Source: Chrysomallon squamiferum (Eukaryota; Mollusca; Gastropoda; Neomphalida; Peltospiridae). From it: 22,500 nucleotides of DNA. Below the pieces are notes generated by a model, which saw only the letters and a program-made list of their open reading frames with translations, did no database searches and was not told where the DNA came from. How positions within the stretch are numbered: the first letter of the stretch is position 1; each line of letters begins with the position of its first letter. Location of the stretch: assembly GCA_012295275.1 (NCBI GenBank), contig CM022667.1, forward strand, positions 10,707,538-10,730,037, read 5' to 3'. This document shows, in pieces, positions 17,501 through 22,500 of this stretch. A program made the translations under genes and the position numbers.

Positions 17501-17865
17501 TTAAAAAAAAAATAATAATAAATAAATAAATAATCCATGGTTGCTGTTTTATTTTATTTTATTTTTATTTTTACTTTATTTTCGGGGTTTTTTCTGCTGT
17601 GATTATTTAAATACAATAAAATAAAAGTTCTATTAGTTTATTTATTGTGGTGAGTAGTGATTTATAAAAGGTGAACTGTTTCTGTGTGAATTTTGATTGT
17701 CTTTGAAAAGAGGATGATTAAGTGGTAATTTTATTTTATTTTAATTATTTATTTATTTTATTTTATTTTATTTTTTTTTATTTATTTATTTATCTTATTT
17801 TATTTCAATTTATGTATTTATTTGTTTATTAATTAATTAATTAATTTATTTAGTAAGGTGATAAA
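17500..17865. repeat. TTTTA/TTTA-rich region
   Basis: AAT/AAAT units (about 17508-17533), TTTTA units (about 17549-17582), and TTTTA, TTTA and TTAA units at 17726-17852, separated by about 140 bp of mixed sequence. Confidence 0.88.
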
Positions 17866-17950
17866 AATATACACATGCAAATTATCTATGAATACAATTC
17901 ATTTTGTATTTGTTTATATCAATGTAAGTATTATGGATATACAAATATAA

Positions 17951-18117
<167 letters not shown>

Positions 18118-18449
18118 TCTACAAAGATCAAAAAATAAATTTCAAAGATATTTTTTCCGAAACATATTCTGCTCTTCGAGACCAGAACAAGTTTGTTATC
18201 AGCAAACGTAGAGATTCAAGTTGTTACAAATTGCCTGGAAACCTTTTATCAAACACTAAATGTATTTTGCTTAGCAATATGACAGCAGTCATACATAAGC
18301 AGGCAACACCTGTACAGTATTTCTCAGAGTCCACCATTAAAAACAGAGGCTAATTTATTACTGCTCTTCCTTGTCAGAAGAAATAGCTTTTATCTATAAA
18401 TGTATAATATATTGTCTTTGGGTAAGTATGGGCATTAATGTTGTATGTT

Positions 18450-18450
<1 letters not shown>
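18118..18450. other. low-repeat DNA, no gene seen
   Basis: Mixed-composition sequence, fairly complex at 18160-18390, without a coding frame. ACACCTGT occurs at about 18305-18312. Confidence 0.45.

Positions 18451-18451
<1 letters not shown>

Positions 18452-18495
<44 letters not shown>
18452..18495. repeat. 44-bp poly-T
   Basis: Uninterrupted T run, followed by CTTTCTTTCGTCTTACAG (to 18513), which has splice-acceptor form but opens into no supported exon. Confidence 0.97.
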
Positions 18496-18534
18496 CTTTC
18501 TTTCGTCTTACAGTTGTTGTGGGGATTATTAATT

Positions 18535-18725
18535 TTTGGCTTGCGTCTTTCTCTTTTATGTTTTCTCTGTTATTTATTTTATTTTATCTTTTTGTTGTTG
18601 TTGTATTTTTTGTTTGTTTGCTTTGTGTTATTTATTTATTTGTTTGTTTAATTATTTTAATGTCTTTTATTATGGTTGTGTTATTTGTTTGGTTGTTTTC
18701 TTTTTTTTTTTTTAATTTTGTGTAG
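18535..18725. other. T/G-rich low-complexity DNA
   Basis: TTTA, TTTG and TTG words dominate. Hydrophobic plus-strand frames here are compositional. Confidence 0.7.
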
Positions 18726-18774
18726 TTTGTTGTAATCTGTATATTGTTTTAAACATTTCTCATTTGCTACATAT

Positions 18775-19128
18775 TATCACCATCATCATCATCATTATAT
18801 TATTTGTTCATCATTTTACACTTCTTTATCTTTATTATCATTTTCATCACCTCTTCATCTTCTTTATCATAATCATTTGCTGCTTTATTTTCTGCATCAT
18901 CATTATTATTCTCATAATCATATCATCGTCACGTTCATCATGATCATTATAATCATGATTATCATTAAATCATTAACTTTATCATGACTTACTTCATCAT
19001 TATAATTATTAAATGCACATAACTATCATCATTAATATTAAACAGTATCATAATCATCATCAGCACTACCACCATAATCACCATCATTATCATCACCACC
19101 ACCACCACCACAATCATCATCAGCTTTC
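18775..19128. repeat. degenerate ATC/ATT/CAC triplet array
   Basis: About 350 bp of TCA, ATC and ATT triplets with a cleaner CAC run near 19089-19113. Asn/His-rich frames are repeat translation. Confidence 0.9.
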
Positions 19129-19131
19129 TCT

Positions 19132-19151
19132 TTTTCTTCCTTTCTTCCTTC

Positions 19152-19240
<89 letters not shown>

Positions 19241-19262
19241 TCCCTCTCCCTCTCTTTATCTC
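19132..19262. repeat. TTCC then long (CT)n array
   Basis: CTTCCTTTC units (19133-19156) lead into CT at about 19159-19236, then CCCTCT hexamers (about 19236-19252) and short CT. Confidence 0.97.
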
Positions 19263-19381
19263 TCTCTCTTCTTTATTTTTTCCAGCCCTCACTCTGGCAC
19301 TTCATTTCCATTTATTTTCTCACCATTTATTTTTCATTCAGCAAACTTTTCTTTCTTTTTGTTTTCTTTTTTTTTTGACAG
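19263..19381. other. pyrimidine-rich tract ending in acceptor-like AG
   Basis: T/C-rich sequence ends in a T run and TTGACAG (to 19381). It has the form of a polypyrimidine tract with a splice acceptor, but the following sequence has an in-frame stop at 19406-19408 in the only long frame. Confidence 0.25.
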
Positions 19382-19700
19382 GTGACAGTACCTTTATCTT
19401 TCTTGTAATCACTGGGATACAATGAATTTCACTCTTCCTGCACAAGTTCTCATCAAGACACGAGAGATTTCAGTTGGGTGTGGAACCGATTCCACTTATC
19501 CCAGGACAATTCCGATTCCTCTGTCTATAGTCTGACATTAAAACCCTTGGTCACTGCAGATACTTTCAAAAGACTTTTGTTTTTCTCTTTGTCTGTTGTT
19601 ATTAATTTTATCAGTCTGTGTATCCATGTGTCGCGTTTAACACAGGCTCACAGCTATTGGAGATTAGATAGTCCAGTGAAATGATGAACGTGTGTTTAAT
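19382..19700 (+). other. low-repeat block with 92-codon open frame, unidentified
   Basis: The frame is open from 19409 to the stop after 19684 with mixed, Ser-rich composition and one hydrophobic stretch (about 19575-19632). It has no ATG near its start, so it would need to be an internal or terminal exon. No domain is recognised. A 16-bp inverted repeat GTGGAA-CCGA-TTCCAC lies at 19480-19495. Noncoding conserved DNA is as likely as an exon. Confidence 0.2.
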
Positions 19701-19704
19701 ACTG

Positions 19705-20170
19705 ACCGTATTACATGGGGGGAAAAGTCTTAAACTAACTTATTTTATTAATTATTGTTTGTTGTAAATGGCAAGTTATTGTTAAATAATAATTTTTTTT
19801 ATCATTTAGGAATTCTTAAAATCTTGGTTTTTGTATAAATGATAAGGTTTTGTTAAAAAATATTATATTATATGGGGATTTGTGATTATGAACTTATTAT
19901 TTTATATCTGTTAACTATTATAAAAGAATATTATATGATTATTAAATGTTAACTGTATTATATGGGAATTATTAAAGTCACTGTTTTATAAATATTTATT
20001 ATAAATAATAAGGTATTGATAAATAAGAATTCTTAAACTTATTTATAATTGTTCTTTATTATAAATGATAATTTACTGTTAAATATTGATTGTATTTTTA
20101 TGGGAATTCTTAATATCTTTGTTTTGTTATAAATTATAAGATATTTAATAATAATTTTATAAAATGACGT
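19705..20170. repeat. degenerate minisatellite, ~60-90 bp unit
   Basis: GGAATTCTTAA-like cores recur at 19809, 19965 (GGAATTATTAA), about 20026 (AGAATTCTTAA) and 20103. Each is followed by a TT-rich stretch and then TTATAAATGATAAG- or TTATAAATAATAAG-like sequence, with TGTTAAATA preceding the next core. A related but weaker unit starts near 19705 and another near 19874. Units differ in length, so the array is old. Confidence 0.65.
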
Positions 20171-20475
20171 TTCATAATTATCAATTAATTTATTATTTTC
20201 TAGTTGTTAATTATTATAAATTACTTCAACAAAACTTAACACATACAAAGATACATGCACACATGTACAAAACCTATTCATAGACTGTTACAGATATACA
20301 CACACACACTCACACATACACACATACATCATTCACATCACTATTATAACATAAACATGAACGAAGTCTAAAGAATTAATTCTGAAATGAGTAAAGCGTG
20401 CCAACAAACAAAACATTTCCTTCCTTCTTCCTTTCTTCCTTCGTTCCTTCATTCTTTCCTCTTTCCTTCAGCGAA
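20171..20475. other. AT-rich DNA with CA and TTCC microsatellites
   Basis: CA/CATA units at about 20292-20327 and TTCC/CTTCC units at about 20418-20470; the remainder is AT-rich. No gene is visible. Confidence 0.75.
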
Positions 20476-20940
20476 TGAAAGCCATGTGGCTGACACTTAA
20501 TAAAAGTAAATAATAAAAAGTGACACAGTGATATCAAACAAACGCACAAGAATTATTTCATATAATAATAATGACAGAGTCTGTTGTCCATAAACGTTTT
20601 CTATCTAATCTTCACGATAGTTCTTTTATAGGCTGCGCTAAAAATATTTATGTTTTACATCGACTATTAAAACCATTCCTTGAAGGAAAACAGAACCCAT
20701 CTAGGTGGGGCTTGAGATCTTTCTGTATATTATGTGTTTCTTCTGTGTGTGGCCAAATAATTAAAAAAATTATTATAAGTTCTTTTTCTAACAACCTCAT
20801 ATCTTTGTGGCAGTTATTTTTTCTCGAAGGTGGTCAAAAATTTGAGATAAAATGAATGTTTTTATTTTTTTTCTGCCATGCCTCATGGTTTTTAAAATAT
20901 TTTTGTGTATGTGTGTGAAATTGTATCCTGTATCTTTTAT
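20476..20940. other. low-repeat DNA, no supported gene
   Basis: A 94-codon plus-strand frame runs from 20571 to 20855. Its first 65 codons are of mixed composition with several Cys, but no domain or motif is recognisable and codons turn Ile/Phe-rich towards the end. I regard it as a probable chance frame. Confidence 0.4.
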
Positions 20941-21332
20941 ATTCATAAGAAATAAGAATAATTAAAAAAAAAAAAAAAAATAAAAATAAAAAATACTACC
21001 ACTACTATTACTCCTATTACTACTATTAATACTTCTACTACTACTATTACTACTACTACTGCTTCTAACAATAACAATAATAATAATGGTGATGATGATG
21101 ATGATGATGATGATGATAAATAAAAGTTTCATCACAATGTAAATAATTCATAAGAAATAAGAATAATTATATTTAAAAAATAGAAAAAAATAACTTACTA
21201 CTTTTTACTACTACTACTACTACTAACAATAATAATAATAGTAATAGTAATAGTAATAATAATAATAATAATAATAATGGTAATGATGACGATAATAATA
21301 AACAAAAAGTTTCATCAAAAAGTTAAATAATT
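20941..21332. repeat. tandem duplication of a compound triplet block
   Basis: Copy 1 (20941-21145) and copy 2 (21146-21332) each begin ATTCATAAGAAATAAGAATA, continue through an A-rich stretch, an ACT triplet array, AACAATAATAATAATRG, an ATG/AAT triplet array and end with AAAAGTTTCATCA and AAATAATT. The shared non-microsatellite edges show duplication of the whole block and not independent repeat growth. The triplet arrays have since changed in length and type. Confidence 0.88.
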
Positions 21333-21345
21333 TTCAAAGCATGGA

Positions 21346-21560
21346 AATATGTATGCACATATTCACACATACACACAAGAGACAAACATACACACACACA
21401 CATATATGATACCTATCCATACACAGTTACAGATACACACACATTCAGACATATATTATTTACATACACATGGAAAAACCCTTTTTCTTACACTATTACA
21501 GTCACAAACACATTTTAATACACACAAATACATTTTTATGTACAAACAAACACACACTGA
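21346..21560. repeat. CA/CATA-rich region
   Basis: Interrupted ACAC, ACATACA and CACATTC words over about 215 bp, less regular than the 4845-5200 array. Confidence 0.8.
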
Positions 21561-22290
21561 TAAAAATAGATATTTTTCTTTTCTTACTCTCCATCTCTTT
21601 ATCCTCAGTGTCAACCCTCAAACATAAAAGAAATCTTAATTTAATGTACACCACACTACACCTTTAATATACAGTCTGAGCAGAGTTTTCGTGTGTAATT
21701 TATGTGACCTTTTTTCACCTGTGTGAACAAATCGCTTATTGTTACCTGTTCTCAGGTGAGGTATCTGTGTGTTGTTGTGATGTTATTTACATTTATTTTG
21801 TGTCAGATCTATAGACTTTAGCAAAATGTACATCAGTGATAGAATTTCCAAGTGAGGTACAAGAACGCAAGTGGATTGATTCTGTGTAACTATTATATTT
21901 GACTTATTTACCATTCTAACCAGATTTGTGTTACAAAAAAAGTGCAGAGCATATGTCACAGGAATACTGAATAGCAGGTTTAATCCTTCTTTTTTTGAGT
22001 TAATCTTATTTTTTCCCCAATCTAACCCGAGCTCCAAGACTTGTGTAACAAAAAGCATGGTATTTGTGGTATTGTAGCAGAAAGGTAGTAAGAAAAATTA
22101 TGGTTTATACTGTTTTGCAGAAGAAAACTTGATGTTACTATAAAATATGTCTTTATGATAACTGTGTATTTCCCATTCCAAACACTTCATTGTCTGTTTA
22201 TTTAAGAGTACTATATTTATTTTCCTTTCTCTGGGTAGGTGCTTAGAAGAGATATCTTAATAGCTGTAAGATGTACTTCATCTCTTAGTT
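21561..22290. other. low-repeat DNA, no supported gene
   Basis: About 730 bp without microsatellites. A 91-codon minus-strand frame at 21783-22058 has mixed composition but no domain. It includes the ACCTG cluster listed separately. Confidence 0.5.
21700..21765. promoter_or_regulatory. ACCTG word cluster
   Basis: TGACCT (21705-21710), CACCTG (21716-21721), TTACCTG (21742-21748), CAGGTG (21753-21758) and AGGTA (21759-21763) lie in 60 bp. These are both orientations of Snail/ZEB-like E-box variants. Word density only. Confidence 0.22.
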
Positions 22291-22294
22291 ATGT

Positions 22295-22300
<6 letters not shown>

Positions 22301-22363
<63 letters not shown>
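22301..22363. repeat. (CT)n array
   Basis: About 30 CT units followed by TCTGTCTCTGTC to about 22368. Confidence 0.97.
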
Positions 22364-22365
<2 letters not shown>

Positions 22366-22500
22366 GTCTAAAAATTCACTCATTAATTTTGTATGTCTTT
22401 TCTCAGCCCTTTCAGCTACTGGAATTAATCTTTAATTGAAAACAAATAAATGAAAGAAAAGGAAAAGAAAATAATTACGTTTGATAAAATTTATAAAGTA
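22364..22500. other. AT-rich DNA at the window edge
   Basis: Ordinary AT-rich sequence, A-rich from about 22436. Nothing recognisable. Confidence 0.5.

Noticed and set aside
18452-18513. Poly-T plus CTTTCTTTCGTCTTACAG as intron end
   Set aside because: Form fits a splice acceptor but no exon-like sequence follows; T/C-rich DNA makes such sites common.
20571-20855. 94-codon frame with ATG and several Cys
   Set aside because: No family recognised, no splice or promoter context, and composition decays towards Ile/Phe.

Overview
The window looks like AT-rich, repeat-laden metazoan nuclear DNA with no confidently recognisable gene. Long stretches are microsatellite: GA/CT runs up to about 165 bp, TG/CA and CATA arrays, ATC/TTA/ACT triplet arrays, CTGT and TTTTA arrays, and homopolymer T runs up to 44 bp. 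Together with short tRNA-A-box-like sequences (AGTCTAGTGGTTAGAG), this suggests an invertebrate. A mollusc, possibly a cephalopod, is my best guess, but this is inference from composition only and no protein supports it. Nothing suggests bacteria, phage, plasmid or organelle: there are no long dense ORFs, no operon structure and no rRNA or tRNA genes.

Layout. 1-250 TG/TATG array. 760-1400 is a CpG-bearing, low-repeat block; its minus strand holds the only reading frame that looks possibly protein-like (stop at 1154-1156). 1365-1740 is a three-unit tandem repeat of about 150-160 bp carrying an A-box-like core. 1760-2010 is pyrimidine-rich, 2090-2420 low-repeat, and 2430-3110 a GT/GA/GACA complex. 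3240-4330 alternates low-repeat blocks with G-rich and T/C-rich tracts. 4840-5200 is a CATA/CA array and 5280-6310 a degenerate A-rich array. 6600-7480 holds GA, GT, a long pyrimidine tract and CA. 7700-8700 holds degenerate AT repeats, a CA array and a cluster of GGTCAGT words. 8735-9200 is triplet-rich, and 9470-9660 a low-repeat block with homeodomain-like words. 9950-10130 is a CTGT array, 10322-10395 a near-perfect 31-bp-stem hairpin, 10520-10620 an ACCTG/FOX-word cluster, and 11045-11250 a 70-bp minisatellite. 11300-13060 is AT-rich filler. 13080-13600, 14050-14520 and 15180-15960 are low-repeat, higher-complexity blocks separated by GA, T and AT tracts. 16760-17270 is a degenerate array built on GAAATGAACAATAT. 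17500-17860 is TTTTA-rich, 17951-18117 a long CT run, 18775-19128 ATC-rich, 19159-19262 CT. 19382-19700 is low-repeat, 19705-20170 a degenerate minisatellite, 20941-21332 a tandem duplication of a compound microsatellite block, 21346-21560 CA/CATA, 21600-22290 low-repeat, and 22301-22363 CT.

No set of genes working together can be read here. The most defensible reading is intergenic or deep-intronic DNA. The low-repeat islands are candidates for conserved noncoding elements, but single-sequence inspection cannot establish conservation. I found no previously undescribed system with convincing support. The best items for a second look are the 74-nt hairpin at 10322-10395, the minus-strand open frame ending at 1154, the paired palindromes at 15567-15649, and three separated ACCTG clusters.
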